A stretch of 64,000 nt of DNA from Acanthochromis polyacanthus (Eukaryota > Chordata > Actinopteri > Pomacentridae): contig NC_067122.1 of NCBI RefSeq assembly GCF_021347895.1, positions 9,909,983 through 9,973,982 of the forward strand. Direction: 5' to 3'. Below are positions 1-14,764 of this stretch, one piece after another (within the stretch, counting starts at the first letter, position 1; each line of letters opens with the position of its first letter). The notes beneath the pieces are model-generated. The model saw nothing but the letters and a program-made list of their open reading frames with translations, had not been told where the DNA came from and ran no database searches. A program made the translations under genes and the position numbers.

Positions 1-3000
1 GCCACAAAGGACCCTTTTTTTGAGCAAAAAGAAAAGTTCTGAACGAAAACACAGTTTTCATAGAGAACTTTAATAAATGTAGTACTGAAAAAGTGTTACC
101 AATTTTAATTTTTTCATGTATTCTTCTTTGTTTTCACTTTCTAATTTTGTTTGTTTTCCTGTTCTTTAATTTTATTTTCACTCTAATGTTTAGTTCTGCT
201 TTTCGTGTAACATATCACAAACAGACAGACATTACATTTTGGGCTGTTGTTATCTGGCATGGCTAATGAACTTGCGGACATCAAATGTGGCATCTCATTC
301 ACTGAGGTGTATGATCACACAGCAGAAATTATATTCAATGCTAGAATTCACAGGATCGTGTATCAGGGAAGCATTATGTGTTGTTGATTTTTTTTTTTTT
401 TAAGGCTTTTTACACATAGATCAGCTTCATTTTGCCAGTAATTGCTTAGGAAAGCTTGTGTGCTGCTGTAAACCAACTGGCTGAGGCTGAAGGACACACT
501 TGGACAGTTTTATACAGAAGAACGTGAGGCATGTTAATAGAATAGAATAGAATAGAATAGAATATCCTTTATTAGACCTACAAGGGGAAATGTGCAAATT
601 CATACAATATAAATGAGAAAAGCAGAAGAACACAAATTATTGGCTTATTGCACATAACAGCTGACTGTCATTCTGTGAGTGGACATAATAGAGGACAGTA
701 TGACTGGTTTGCATAGAGATGCTAGTAAAAGTTGATTTCATTTGCTTGAAATTGCAAATAAACATAGATGTGTTGTAGATTCAGTCCATAGCTCCTATAA
801 AAAATCCTAAACTTGTTCCCAGTAGTGATGAACTTCATAGCCAGGCCTTTAGCAACTTATCTGCTCTTCATTGTTCAGTGAGGGGTCACCTGGGGTCACT
901 GATAGTCTTTTTGACCCCCCTACTCCACACAAGAGTCTCCAAAGCTTATCGGGACACAAACAGCATTTCCACAATGTATGACTGTCCATAAAAGGTCAGA
1001 GACCCAAATCCGACAAGCCTGTTGCAACAAAAAATACGACATCAACGCTGAGGCGGGACAGAGAAGTGCGATACCAGCACCGGTGTGGTCCAGCTGCTGT
1101 CAGGTTCGCTCGAAAAATCTTGCTTCCTTCTTATCAGGGGAATGAATTATTGACAGTCTCGGCCAGCTTTGCCTTTAGCTGGATTTGGTTTTGGGAATAC
1201 ATTACCAGAAGTAACAGATTCAGTGAGAATGATAAACAGAAATTTTCCCAGAACGTCGGCTGTGCAGGAACCAAATGTTTGTTGTAACAAGACTGACAAG
1301 ATTTGCAGTGTTCTTAATTTTTAAGGCTTTTCCTACTAAATTAAATACGTTATGTGGCAGACGTATTATTTATTGTTACAGGAAAAACCAGAATTAGCCA
1401 AAATCTTCTATTTTGTGGGCTGGGATTATTAATTTTCCAAATTTCAGCTATTAGCACTGCTTGATTAGGATGGAAACACTGAATTTAGCATCTGACATTT
1501 TTCTAAATATTTTTCCATGATTATTCTCAGCCCAAAATCTCACAGCTATTATTTTTTCATCCACTTAAACTGATACCCATTAGCATGAGTGTATTACATC
1601 ATCAGCCACTCCACGACATTCCCGAGAAAATATCTGAGAGCTGCAGTCAGTAAAACTTTTTCAATCAAAGAACAGCTTATAACTGTGGGTTAGGGAAAGG
1701 TCGTCCACAGTCATGCCGTACTACACTTTAAAACAGACACTTATAAGGTCCTGTTGGAACCTCTGAATCAGTCAGATGTAGAATTATTCAACAAAAGTCC
1801 TTCACAGAGCTTATATCACACCCTCCAGACTTACAAAACAGAACCTAGTTCTTCTGATTTATGCTGCAGGATTGTGAACGATGATTAATTTCCTGTCGCA
1901 CTGCAATGAAGTCCTTTTAGACGCTATTTTTATTCAATCTGATAATTAATTAATATAAATCTTTCCCCTTGTCCTGTTTTTTTTTTTTAGGGGATGGGAC
2001 TGCACAGTTTTAAAAAAAGATATTGAGCTTAGCTGTTTTGGCTGCCAAAAGATTGATTTTGCTAAACTGGAGGATTCATAAAATAGAATGTTTCCCAATA
2101 AAAGCTTGGTTAATTGCATTTTTCAAACCTTCTGGTATGAAATTGACAACTGATGTGATTACTGATAATTAACCCTACTATTTAGTTCTATTTTGTACAA
2201 TTTTGTTGGGTTTTAACTGGCTTTAACTTTAATTTAAGTCACACAGATGAATTCACATCATAAATAACTCTGATCTTAGCCTTAATATTTAAAACTTGTT
2301 CAGTTCATTTGCAGCTTCAGTCTTTTTTCTCTACTGGAACATACTTGGGCTGCTGTCTTAAATGTGCTTTGCAAATAACAGTGACCTGGCTTTTTACTAT
2401 TTCATATCTGCATTCAGTACAAATTAATACTGAGCGGTTCCTTATGAGTTTATTTTGCAAACGTCATTACCTTAATTTATGTTATGCAGAGCCTAAAATG
2501 ATGAAAGATTATGTTAAAGTACAATATTGTATGATTTTGATTCATTGTTGGGGTAATTATTGTTTAAATTGTGATTTTTTTATTTATTTTGTGCGTCTGT
2601 TTTGAATGATATTTGAAAGTGAATATTAAAGTGCAAAAAAAAGTAAGAAACTTTAAAAGTTCTTTGGTTGTTGTGATCTGAGTTGATTACTCTCATCGCT
2701 TCATGCTGTGATGCCACAACCACGTTAAAGAACGGCCTTTCATTGATCTGCTTGCTGCATCTTTCCTGATTTTCGGGTTTGATATCAACGCTTTCACAGG
2801 GGAGGTATCACTTGTTCTTCAGATTGTATAAATGAAGGAATTGAGACTCTTAATTTCTTTGATCCCATGGCTTCCTGAAATTGCCGGCTTAAACATTGTT
2901 CTGCTGTTCTCTCTCTTCCCACAGGAGACTTTCCATCCCATCCCAGACACTGAACGAGCTAGTGTAAGCCTCACTAAGTCACTCTTAGCTCCACCGCCCC

Positions 3001-5964
3001 AGCTTGTGTGAGCCAATTCATGCTGAATAAGACCATGTTAATCTGGGGTTTACAACGGGACTAAGTAACTTGATTTCCATCCTCTGTTAACCTGAAATTG
3101 CTGCGATGGCCAACTGGACTCATAGCTGAGGGGTTTTTGTTGTTACTGTTCCCAAGATGAAGGCATGCGCACACATAGGCACAAACAGGGTCTTTGTACA
3201 CACACAAATTCAGTTCAGTTACTGCTGTCACAAAAATACGAAGAAAAGTCCTGAACATGTTGCATTTGAGAGTATTGATAATTTAAAGAGGCAGCAGTTG
3301 TCTTTTATCATTCTCTGCAACTCAGTGATGTAGTTTGACAAGCTTTGGAGAGTTGTCTGTTAGTGGTAATGAAAATAAGACATGAGGCTGTTCATTTTCT
3401 TACATTTTCATACGGTTTTATTCAGAGTTTCTGGATTTTGCCTGCAAAACTCAACTATTGCTTCTGCAGTAATAAAATGTTTTAAAGTTTCTCAACCTGG
3501 GATAATAATAACTACATAAAAGTACATTTAAAATTATTGTTCATTTGACTTTTATGAACTGTTCATTTTGCAAACAAACCTGCTCTGTGTATTACTTTGG
3601 CAGCCCTGACAAGCAGTTTGAAGTTGATGAAAACTTGTCATCGGGAATCCTCAGATTCAGGTCTTGTGGCGTTTGTTGCCGTGGGAGACTTGACTTATCT
3701 GCAACTGTCTGCACAGTGTGATGTATGGCAGGACTCGTCTCCATGAGGTAAACACACAATGAGTGGCAACTGCAGTTGATGCATTGTGTATTTAGATGGA
3801 TAATCCATGAAACTTTGATGTGTAAAAAGAGATGGTTTGCTACTGTTTCATATTAAAGGCTATAAAATGACAAAATATTTAGTTTTCAAAATGTCACTTC
3901 CGTCACCCAGTGGCTGGTTGGTGCCACTATAAATCCATCTATCGATTTATCTATTGAATACAATGGCTAAAAGTTTAACCTTCACATGTTTCCTACAAAA
4001 CTGAATACAAGACTTCAAACTTGTGAGGCTTGTTCTGATTGAGTCCAATTTATCCAGAAGATCTATCCTGCCGGCTTATCGAATTTTCTGGACAAAACAC
4101 AGATAATCGTTTCACATGTCACTTGTGCAGCTCTTTACATATTCACACAAAAACTAATCCACACAAAGTGTCCAACATTACTCAAAGGTACCTCCAAAAA
4201 TGCAGTTATCAGAGGCCCTGTGTGGTGTACAGTCAAAGAACACCCTGCCTTCTGCTCCTTATCTCCACACTCTTCAGCGTGGGCGAGTGTTTGGCGGAGG
4301 CAGATGGGGTGGGAGATGAGAGGGGTCTCAGTTGTGTTGTGTTCGGGCAGTGGAGCCTCTCGTGACTGGACATTGTCAGGTGGGGTCAGCAGCAGGGCTG
4401 GTCTGTGGGCTCACCAGGAATGCAGTCATCTTATCAGTTGTAAAGGAGCTCAAGGCCCTCCGAAAGAAAAGCAAATGTCTCTGTAGGAAGACACAGATAT
4501 CTTTCTTACTCTGCTTCGCTCTGCTTGGCAGATTTACAGCCGGGGTGTAGATACCAAGTGCTCTGACTGTCATGGAAGCTGTGATTTAGGGCATGTCTCC
4601 CTTTTTATCCCTTTACCTCCCTCTCTACTAATATTTTGATAGATGTATATAACATACTTATAGGTGATTGTTCATCAGCCAGTACAGTAGCTGCAGAAGC
4701 CTAAGAGACTATTCTGAAATGCTTGAGATGTATCCAAACTCAGATACTTAGAATTCATAATAAGGTTCCATCAAGACTATATGTCTTCATATAACCTGGA
4801 TTTAAGCATTTTAATAAGCCTGATGAAGCCTGTAGCATCTTTACAAAGAGGATTCAAAGTAATAAACAGAGCGGGAAGTCGGCGAATGTATGCTTTATGA
4901 AACTTTTGTTCTTATTGTTTCAGGTTGCAAACTTTTTTAGCAAACAAACAGTAGTTGCAGCCCCAATCTGTCACTTATGGAATAAAATGGAAATCAGTGA
5001 GACTGGAGTGTCCTGAATTGTTTACAATAATAATGTGAAAATGTCTGCAATCTCTTGTTAATATCAACCTCTTCCCCATGATTACATAATGCAGTGCAGA
5101 CACCAGGCAAGAGCTGGAACACTCAGACATCCGCAAAGCCAAACTTGTAAAAAACTAAAGGTGACACAACTGACACTGAGCTCTGGGCTACAAAGAAAAA
5201 GTTTTCTATTTTCATGAAAATTCCGCAGGATTTGCTATCAGCTGTGAAGTTGCCGAACTCAGACTGCCTCTCTCTCCTGGGCCATTCCTCATCCCATAAT
5301 CCCTTGCTCTGCCTCCTCCTCTCCTCCTTGGCAAGCTTGGCCAATCAAAGACCTTAAAAGGGTGAGTGATAGGGGGTCGGATGAACCAATTACCGTGGTG
5401 ATGACTGCAACCCTCCCTACAAACAGCCAAGTCACTAAGTCGCAGACTTGTTGCTCAGTGGGAAGCAAGCGCGAGTGGATTAGCGCTGCAGCAAACAGGC
5501 ACAAGGGCCAACATGGCAGGGGGCTGCGACCCCATGAGAGGGGGTAGTAACCCCTCCATGTGAACCTCATAAAAAACATGCCATTGGAAGGTAGGGGAGG
5601 CCCCTTCATACTGAGCTGACCGGCAGCTTTGCGTTGTAAGGACTGGCGTGGTGATGCATTTGGGTGGTCATGACCCCGTCTCCATGGCGCTGAGAGTTTG
5701 ACAAACCAAAAGTAAATCCTCCAGCTCAAAGACAGCAGATTTATATATAGACTCAGTCTGGTCTCTACTTTAAAGTCATCAGCGCTGGAATAAAGCGGGG
5801 CATGTGTGATGATACAGTGAAGTCTACGACAAACAAATTGTGTTTTTTTTATTGTGGCACCAGGACCTGCTGCTGCACCCTGACCTGATGCAGAAGAACA
5901 AAGCAGGAAACACAAAGAGGTCACCCATTCCAGACACATAGCATGTATGAAACCAGTCACGTGC
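1..5964. other. gene-free sequence, no coding gene recognised
   Basis: I see no exon with recognisable protein similarity here. The open frames are at most about 225 codons (the longest is minus strand 5,289-5,966), have no family motif and no codon pattern unlike background. The sequence is AT-rich and mostly low-copy in appearance, with one LINE-type 3' tail near 541-600. A GC-richer block at about 5,260-5,700 contains short palindromic and E-box-like words and could be regulatory, but that is only an impression. A distant exon of an unfamiliar protein cannot be excluded by eye. Confidence 0.5.
541..600 (-). repeat. LINE-type 3' tail with (AATAG)n end
   Basis: On the minus strand this reads as a run with the words CATTTCCCC, a short gap, AATAAAGGATA and then a (TTCTA)n simple repeat. 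Many fish LINE families (Rex/L2/RTE-like) end this way: a conserved terminal motif followed by a simple-sequence tail. Only the last roughly 60 bases are recognisable and no reverse-transcriptase reading frame is next to it, so it is a 5'-truncated insertion. The exact family is not determined. Confidence 0.55.
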
Positions 5965-6215
5965 ATAAGTATACTTGTGTACTTAAGTGCACTTGAGTAA
6001 GTTAATTTTATACTTTATGCCTTGACTCCACAACATTTGGAGGCTTACATTGTCCTGTTTACTGTCCCATTTATTTGGCAGCTCTTCTTTCTATTCATTT
6101 TCATGATGATGCTGATAATACATTAAGCTACTTAACATTTTACAAAAGTTACATTTTACCAGCTGCAAAATTAAAGCAATGTTTACGCGAATACATGAAC
6201 AATCATAATGCCTTA
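5965..6215. repeat. degraded interspersed fish repeat (hAT/MITE-like, family uncertain)
   Basis: The stretch starts with an ACTTGTGTACTTAAGTGC-like segment and continues through TTGACTCCACAACATTTGGAGG, a CCCATTTATTTGGCAGC segment and a TTTACCAGCTGCAAAATTAAAG segment. From memory, these words in this order match a very abundant short repeat in percomorph genomes that contains 'tactccactacattt' and 'atttatttgacagc'. The copy is diverged and its ends are unclear. I cannot confirm the family without a repeat library. Confidence 0.45.
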
Positions 6216-9200
6216 AGACATGTTTTTCTGAAAAAGCATTTCCAGCATAATGGACAGTTTGCCTTTTTGATTCTTAAGAAAATTCTCAAACTGATACTTC
6301 TGTGCTTTCAAAATTAACTTATTTCTACAAAACATTATTCTTATTTTTTTTTATCTCAGTCACAAATGCACAAAAGTTTTTATTTCTAGAAATAATCATA
6401 ATTACTGGTTACATCAGCACTATTACCAAATTCAATCAGTACACACCAATGACTTATTTGACTTATTAAAAATAAAAATCTGTGCTCTCGGCCTTCTTGT
6501 TAGCTGACTTATCCAACAGTAATCTGTACTTGGGACCAGATGTCACTTCTTGCACATGTCTACCTGTACTATCATTTCCCTTTCTCAGACTTGAAAAAAA
6601 TTGCATACCATTAAAGTTGAAAAGAAAAGTCTCAGTCATGTAACAAACCCCTGTAGGAGGCTGAAAACAGTTTTGGGAGTCAGTATCATAAATAATGAGA
6701 TGCAAGCAATAAAGTTTTAATACAAAACAAACTTTTATAGGAGAAAAAAATGGCATGCAACAAATTATTTTAACAAAGATAAGCATGCCAAAGTACCAAA
6801 TCACATATAGTAGGAGCTTGGAATCTAGATTTGCCACCATCATGTGACATTTACAAATTACCGTTAGTACTTTACGCTAAATAAGCCTTTTAGGATGGTT
6901 TTCACACAAATGATCGATTATGTGTCAGACAGTCTCAGTGGGATCTATCACTGAGGGAGTTTGAAGACCTGTTTTGATGTAGAAAAATTCCACTCGAGCT
7001 CCTCTGCCAGGAAACAAATGTACCACTGTCAGCGTGTATAAATGAGTACTACCTTCAGCTGGCTTTTTCCGCCGTCAGGTGCTCACACATAAGCCTGCGT
7101 TGCACGTGTGTTTTTATTCTCACTTGAAGTTCACTCAGATATTTCGTATTTTCTCTGTTACATAATTTACAGATAATCACACCTAACTCATAGCTATCAG
7201 GTTGAAATTATGCGTCTATTCACATCACATATCATTTCTATGTGACTCTAAATATGTGCTTTGCACATTTCACGCTGCTTTCCTCTCGAAACACAGAAAA
7301 CAAATGACACCAGACAACATACCTATCAGCATCAATGTAAATAAATTGACATGCAGCTGACCTCAGGAGACAGAACATCTAAACAACCAGAGAGATGTGT
7401 ATATTACGCACACAGACACACATTCTCCCTCTGCCTAATGACCATTACAGAGATAAATTAGAGTGAAGAAGGGTTATATACAAGCTTCATTAACATGCAA
7501 TGAATTCGACAGTTCAAATATCTCAAATGTGACCGCAAGCAGCACATACTGTTGCTGCTTGAAGGTGTGAGAGGAAAGATTTCTTGTCCTATAATGAACA
7601 GAAACGCAAGACGCTCTTCTTCCTTTTGAGAAGAAACAGCAACAAGCTTCTCCTGGTGTTTTTACTCCGTTCATTGTCTCACTAAAGGCGTCAAAATATA
7701 ATATCAAAATATCAAAAATGTTTCTGCACTATTCTGAAATCAGGCTTGGGTATCCACCCATTTCTTACTGAAAGCAAATGCATGCTCAGGAATGTTACTG
7801 CTTTCTACTTATTCACATGACTTTTCCACATATTACATTACAGATTATTATACAAAAGAAATGTATAAAGTCTTTCAAAATGATTAATAGCACAACAGTT
7901 GAAGTCCTTGGCTGGCACTTTTACAGACTGGATCCTCTTCTACTTAAGACAGAATCCTGAACTGATAGTTATCCAGAGAGTTATTATTCCTCTGAACTCC
8001 TCACAGAGCCTTAATGAAAGTGTTATGCAGGGCAACGATGACAGAAACAAGCGTCTGATTTAAACGTACAGCATTCGGTCCAAGAGTGGCCCATAATTCT
8101 GCGGTGCGTTGGTACCGTTGGGCCATTGCATCCTGCTGAGCCAGAAAATCTGAGCGATGAGCTGCAGGAGCGCCAAGGCTCATCTCTGCAGAGGCAAGCA
8201 GGGCCTCATCTGTGACTGAGTGGGTGCTAGAACGCCAAGCAGAGAAGTGCCGGGTCGCGGTAAAGGTTAACAAAATCAAGGAAGGGAATTTACGAGCGTC
8301 CGTGCTTCACAAGCGATGTCGCCAGCAGTGAGGGAGGGAGTGTAAAAGACAAGGGTGGATGAGAGGATTATAGAGTGTGTTGCGGCATGTGTGCGGCCCT
8401 GTGTGTGTTTGTGTGCGTTTGGCTGTGAGATTTTCGCCTACTTTGCAAGCAATACATTGTGACAGAATGATGAGGGACCTTTACTGTGAGTGTGTGCTCG
8501 TTTCACACACTGTTGGGCTTGGTGCCCTCCATAATAGCTGGGCCGAAGACGGTTTGCGCATTATCTTCAGTTGAGTCCACACACACCCTCATCTGTCAAT
8601 CTGTCATTTAATTTTTGCCATATGCAATTTAGCCTGTTCACAATGTGAAAGCCAAATTAGGAACAGTTCCGATCACAACGATGGCCTCCAAAAGGTAAAT
8701 TTCCTGGCATGTTAAGCAGCTTCTGTAGGCAAAACAACAAAATCCTCTCACTGTATACTTGCCATATAATAGTTTGTCAAACAAGATTTAATTAAGAATT
8801 TACAAGGTACCCCTGGGTTATACTCTTTGTAAAATAGTTGGCCTGCTGTTAAAATTAATAAATTCATTGGTGTCATGGTGCCCTGGACATTTTAAGTGGG
8901 CACCATGAATCAAAACATCCCAGATTTACCGCTTAGCTCCTGAGGTTGAAAGATGATGCATGCACTTAACATAATTGAGCATTTTGCAACTCCTCCATTA
9001 GAGGTTTATTTGTAAATCATCCAAAGAGGTTCATATTTCTGGAAATGTAACTAATATCAGTAATATGTTACTGAGGAGGCAGATATCAGCGGCCAACAGA
9101 CGCTGCCAGAAAATGTGCTTCTCAAAACAAAACAAGAATTACAGCGAGCATTTTCAAGCACACGAAAAATCATCGGTCTGATTTGCGTTATCCTTCTGTG

Positions 9201-12200
9201 AGGCATCTTATTGTTGCATAACCTTCTTTTTTTTTTTTTGGTTTCAGATTTTTGGACATTGTCGAAAATAAATTGAGTCGCTGTGGCCGCCTTAAATCTT
9301 TCTCGCATTAAAATCACATTTAATGTATCTATTCATATCAAACCAATTTAGTTTTTGTCATTATTCAACTAAAAGCACTATCCAAGCATAAAGATACTGA
9401 CATGCAATAATGGGGAAAATACACACACACATCGCCAACAGACACACATATAGACACTCGCACTGTACAGATAAGATGCCTGGCCTGTGTTTTGTGGCTG
9501 GCTATAAGTGGAGTGGAGGCCCTAGATTTTGGGAGACAAACTAGCGATAGGGCACTTCATCACGGCGGTTTGGTGAAGGTTCTCAGCTCGCTCCCCCACT
9601 GATAGCTCCAGTTTGTCTGGAAGAAGTTATGCTTTGTGATAGTCTGACAGAATCATGGATTTGTCTCCTCAAACCAGTTGGAGCCCGTACAGTGTATCAA
9701 GTTCGAGCAGCATGTGGTTTCAATTTGATCCCTCCGAAACTGCTTTCATTTCTCTTGATAAATGGCAAACAGCGCTAATGCTATTATTCTATGCATTATC
9801 AAAGTAACAACAGATGATATAAGTAGTGAATTTCCAACCAAGTGAGCGGCTGTGGGTTAAGCACGCATGTTTAATGCTGCGCCACATTCTGGCCTCCCAA
9901 CTGGCTCCTTGCTGGCATCTTTTGGTCCGCACCACATGTCAACACATTCATCATTTTCACATTTAACAACACAGAGCATTGGATTTCCCTTTTCTTATTT
10001 TTATAAAGCTGCCCCTGAGCTTAGCGCACAGTAGGCAGCGGTCTGGCTGTCCATCTAACCTACTGCGGTGCTGATGGCTGATCTAATTCGAGCAATATTT
10101 TGAGTTTCCAAAAAGCTGTGGGGGAGAGTCTGTGGCTGATGGCTCCACCCTGCACCATCCATCTCTCCCCCTACCCGTCGCCTGCCGGCCCTCTGCAGAA
10201 CGCCGCCCCACTTGAGATCCATTCGGAGAGCATATTTGCCAGATGACAGTGCGCTCTGTGTACCATCCATTATGGCTAAGGTAGATACATTGTCATCAGG
10301 AGCCTCTCACACTGGCATAAATCCAGGGTCCACAGTAAGTCTAGGTCAAGTGATTTATACACCGGGGCACGTACGGACATACTCTCGCTCCTCTCTCCTA
10401 CAGACATATACATAGAGGCATGTTCAAACACACATCTGCCATGCAACTGCCTCGGGCAAACTATGGAAACCTGTTACTGTACTCACAAGGGCTGTAATGG
10501 GAGTCTTGTTTAAAGTACAGAGGAATCTGGTAAAAGTCTGGTGGAGGTCAGTTTTTGAGGAAATGCAGAGCCCGAGGGAGTGAGTGCTAGCAGTTGTCCT
10601 CCTCCCTGCTCCTCTTCACAGAGGAGGAGGAGAAGGTGGTACAGTGTGAATCACACAGATACACTTATACTCACGCATTTTGCAGGCAGCATGGGAGCAG
10701 AGAGCTGTGCACATACAGGCGAAGATGAAGTGCTCAGTGGCTTGACTGTACTTGACCGTAATCCTGCAAGAGAATTGAGGAGATGCACTGTGTGTCTCAG
10801 AGGCTCACATCTAACATGTCTGTAATACTAGTGCATTACAATATTCCAGAGAGGGACATCTTACTTGAGTCAATGGGATTGTTCTCAAGGCCACCCAGTG
10901 TTAAATTAGCACACAGCCACGTTTGAAGAATTGATACATTCAGTCAATAAAAGGGTGTCTCCCCTGTGATATAACTCATATGTGAGTCTTATCAACTATA
11001 ATTGCAGCACAAAATGTAACCATTGTGGCCTGGATCTGGATTTGAAGTGTTTCTAAAATAGCTAAATAATGTCTTCTCCATCATAGCAAACAGACAAGTG
11101 CTATGACAGGACTATTGGGGATCTGTCAAAGTCTCATCACTGCAGGCAGAGCGACTGATCCTTCTGATATTGCCCACTGTCTCGTCTTTGAAAAATACAA
11201 CTGACAGTTGCTTGTCTTAGCCGTAGTCTTCATGGCCCCCCGTTGTACATCATCAGACTTCAACAATATTGACTTCTGTTGAGGAGATTAGCTGTCAAGC
11301 TTTTATTTTGTTAAGGGATCAAGGTCCTTCATGTTCTTACCTAAATATAACTTTACCCCATTGCAGGTTTGAAATTGCTGGTGCAGGTGGTATTTCATTT
11401 ATGCGAGCGCTCGAGACCCAGAATGCCTCAGCTTGACCACTGGGCTTTGGAGGGATTATCTGATGAATTTGTGTTTTACAGCAGCTGTTAGTGAGAAGTC
11501 ACCAGGGGTCTAAAAGTGGATGCGAATGCCCTCCGCCAATTGTGTCATGTGGTCACTTTCATTTTTCACTCGTTTCAAAACTCATTGTTACCACACTCAT
11601 TCTAAAACTTTGCTTTGCCTGATTGATTTAACATGTTGTTGATGTTAAAGGTTTTGATTGGTGAGGGAATGGAAAAAAGCACGTGACACCAGGAAAGTAC
11701 TGTGTGATAGGGGTCGTATCAAACTACACCCAAAATTAAACGTCCTTAACCCTGTCTCCGAGAGCATCAAGTTAATCTTGTGCACGTCTACACTGATAAG
11801 GATCTCCTGCAAGATAACTATGCAGCACCTCTTAGGTCATTGGAGATTTTGATTTATGAGGCAGGAGGGGCCACGATTGACGAACTGCTAATGCCCACTC
11901 GGATGCTTGGATTGCCAATGCCATTCACAAGAGGCCAGCAGACCAGGACTAAATGGGACTGGGCTGGAAATGTCACCTGCGTGCACAACCTTTTACGCCC
12001 CAGAGGCCTTCTCAGAACTGTAAACTCTATCTTACAGGCCTCTGACCACTTCCATTGATGGCTTATGGCAGAATCCTAGCAGCGACACCGGCCTTCCCCC
12101 ACTTCACTGTAAATCAAATTGCTATCTAAAGCAACAGGACTCAGCCTTACAGTGCTGGACAGCGACATATGGGAAATCCCCAGCGCTGCAATATACCACT

Positions 12201-14764
12201 GGACGTCCAACAGGATCATAAAGGTCACAGGCTGCACTTGGCAAACTGCATTTGGATTTCTGTTACATGGTGTGCAAGCACAGAAGAAGCCGAGTGGCAG
12301 GCCCCCTTCAGCAAGAGAAGCCTTGTTGACAGAGTTTAAATAATTGAAAGCCAATCGACTGTGTAAATGAATATTGGGTTTAACGAAGAATAAACTCAAG
12401 CATTTCAGAAATCCTGCTTCTGATCAGGCCTCTAAAATTGCTTAACCTGCAAATGAAGTGTGTTTAGAGCATTTAATAATTAGATTAATTAAATTAGAGG
12501 CAGACCTCTACAACAAGAAAATAAGAGCTCGTGGGTATTTGTTGTATATTATTTAGATATTACAGTTTAAAATATATTGGTAAATGCAGAGATAGTCAGA
12601 CTTCCGTAGCATTGAGATGCCAAGGTGTCTCATGGTTTTGTGTTCAGTATGAAGTTTATGCTGATGAATGTTATTGTTTCTGACTGACTTCAAGGCATTT
12701 TTGTGTCTGGAGCAGCTGGCTCTGATGCTTTGGCTCACCAGATGCTACTGTCTCTCCAGATGACTGGATCTTATGAATTATCTGTCACCAGTGTCACAGA
12801 GATAAGGCAGACGTGTAACTTCTGAATTCCTGTTTTGTCACCGAACTCGAAGTCTCCATGACTGAATGCAGTTCAACGTGAGCTTAGTGACCCTTGAGCA
12901 ACTGGAAATTTTTTTGGATAGGTTTTTTTTAAAATAACAAATTGCTTTATGTCTTTCAGAAATCTGCACTCCTGTCTTCAAAACTTAACTCACCATGCAC
13001 CTGCACAGGCATGATCAATGTGTGAACACAATTTAATTTACATTAAGCTGAAAAATTTTGATAGTACACCTCTGTCACTTCAGTGTTTAATGTTGTGATA
13101 AATGCCTCAATTCTTATTCAACTTAAAACATGATATTAGCTTGAATTACAGCTCATTGTAAGCCGTGTCACTGGCTTGTCAATGCTGCTTTACTCTTGAA
13201 AATTTGGGAAATGAATTTCAGTCTACAACAGTGATGTGTCAGTGGCAGCTGGCCTCTACACTGCGCCTTGCTCACCACATGCAAACTGCTATCTCCTCAG
13301 CCGTCTTCTACCACACACACACACACACACACACATGCAAACCCTCCCCCAGGGAAGCGCTCCCTGAGTAATGAGACATAGCTGGGCCTATGTTCAACGT
13401 CCCGTCACTTAATGTGACATGAATCTCCATGGCTATGTGTGATCGATCTATTTATTACCCTGTTTATGTAAAGCCAAGCAAAGTCTCCTGGCGCGGGATT
13501 TCGTCAGGCTGAAATATCAATGGCCATCACTCACTTTTTATTGCTTTTTTCTTGTCCTTTGTGGTCTTGTGGCATTTGTTTTGTGGTGTATTGAGGGCAA
13601 GATATAAGATATGGAACAGCACTGCATCAAATCTACAAGTACATAGACTTGTTCTATATCAAATTTGTGATATTTGCCAGGAGTCAGGAATAGAACTCCT
13701 ACACAATACGCAATTGGGCCACACAACATATTTCAAAATATAATACAAGAGTATTGAGAGGTAGTATCAACAATTACCATTTGTAGCAGAACAATGAAGA
13801 TGACCTCAGCATGGAGAGATCCTGAAGTCTCTCTGCTCTACTGTAGTTTGATTTGTTCTCCATCAACACCTTTTCAACTATTTTTGTCACATTGTGTGTT
13901 TACAAAAGCATGCAACACTATAAAAGCCTTCTAGGAGAAACAAGCTGGAGGTGTTGGCTGCTTTTTATATTTAAATAATTGCAATACTGTCGGTATAATA
14001 GCAATCCAGAACACCTTTGTCCTCCAATGTAGTGCAACAATGCAATATACAAACTTTTTTTTTTTTTTTGGAATATGTCATATCTTTGATTCCGAATATT
14101 TAGCTTTCAGAGAATGTTCTGCATGAACAGCTCGAACTCTTTGTGAAATCTGAGTGATGTTTTCACCCTATAAATTTGTCATTGTCACCAGCTGACATGT
14201 CCACATCACCTCAGCAAGAGCAAGTGTGAGGTCCAACATTTCAACACGCTATGCCAAAACTGATGAGGTCAACCACTGGAACATACACTGGAGCAGAGTG
14301 ATATGCTGTCCATGTATCCCAAATAAGGAATTTTCTTTAGGTAAACATTTTCTTTTTTTGTGACTATACAGAAGACCAAGCATCTAAATGTCCTAGGAAA
14401 AAAAAATCAGCTCTGTCACTAAAACATTACATTCCTATTCAATTAAACTGCATTCTCAGTCACATTTTAAGAGAAATGTAATTTCTTTGTGTGCAGTGTA
14501 GAACCAGTATTTTCAGATTGAAGTTAGGTTTTCACCCACTGTTTGGTTAGATATGGGCACCGATTCCTACTTGGTTAGGTTTAGAAAATATATTTTTGGT
14601 GTAAACAAAACGTTTCGCAACATGTTTAAAGCTCCTCCTCCATTTTCTGGGCTATCAAGGTGGCGAGTTATGCCAAATCTAATGTATGTCAGTTGACTTA
14701 ACAGGAGAAACAGATGGAAAGCAATGCAATTAATGATCTGCTGAGACACAGGGCTCTTCACGAA
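6216..14764. other. gene-free sequence, no coding gene recognised
   Basis: No exon, RNA gene or well-preserved transposon is recognised. The short open frames have no recognisable family. Poly-A/T runs occur near 9,230 and 14,058, and a (CA)12 microsatellite lies at 13,312-13,335. Blocks near 9,460-9,780 and 10,030-10,300 are less AT-rich and look more constrained, which could mean non-coding regulatory sequence; this is inference from texture only. Confidence 0.45.
13312..13335. repeat. (CA)12 microsatellite
   Basis: A perfect dinucleotide CA run of about 24 bases, preceded by TCTTCTAC and followed by TGCAAACC. Confidence 0.95.

Noticed and set aside
5289..5966. 225-codon minus-strand open frame
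   Set aside because: The longest frame in the desert, but it shows no domain motif, is unusually rich in Cys/Trp/Leu as chance frames often are, and has no supporting splice or promoter context. Its start runs into a diverged repeat.
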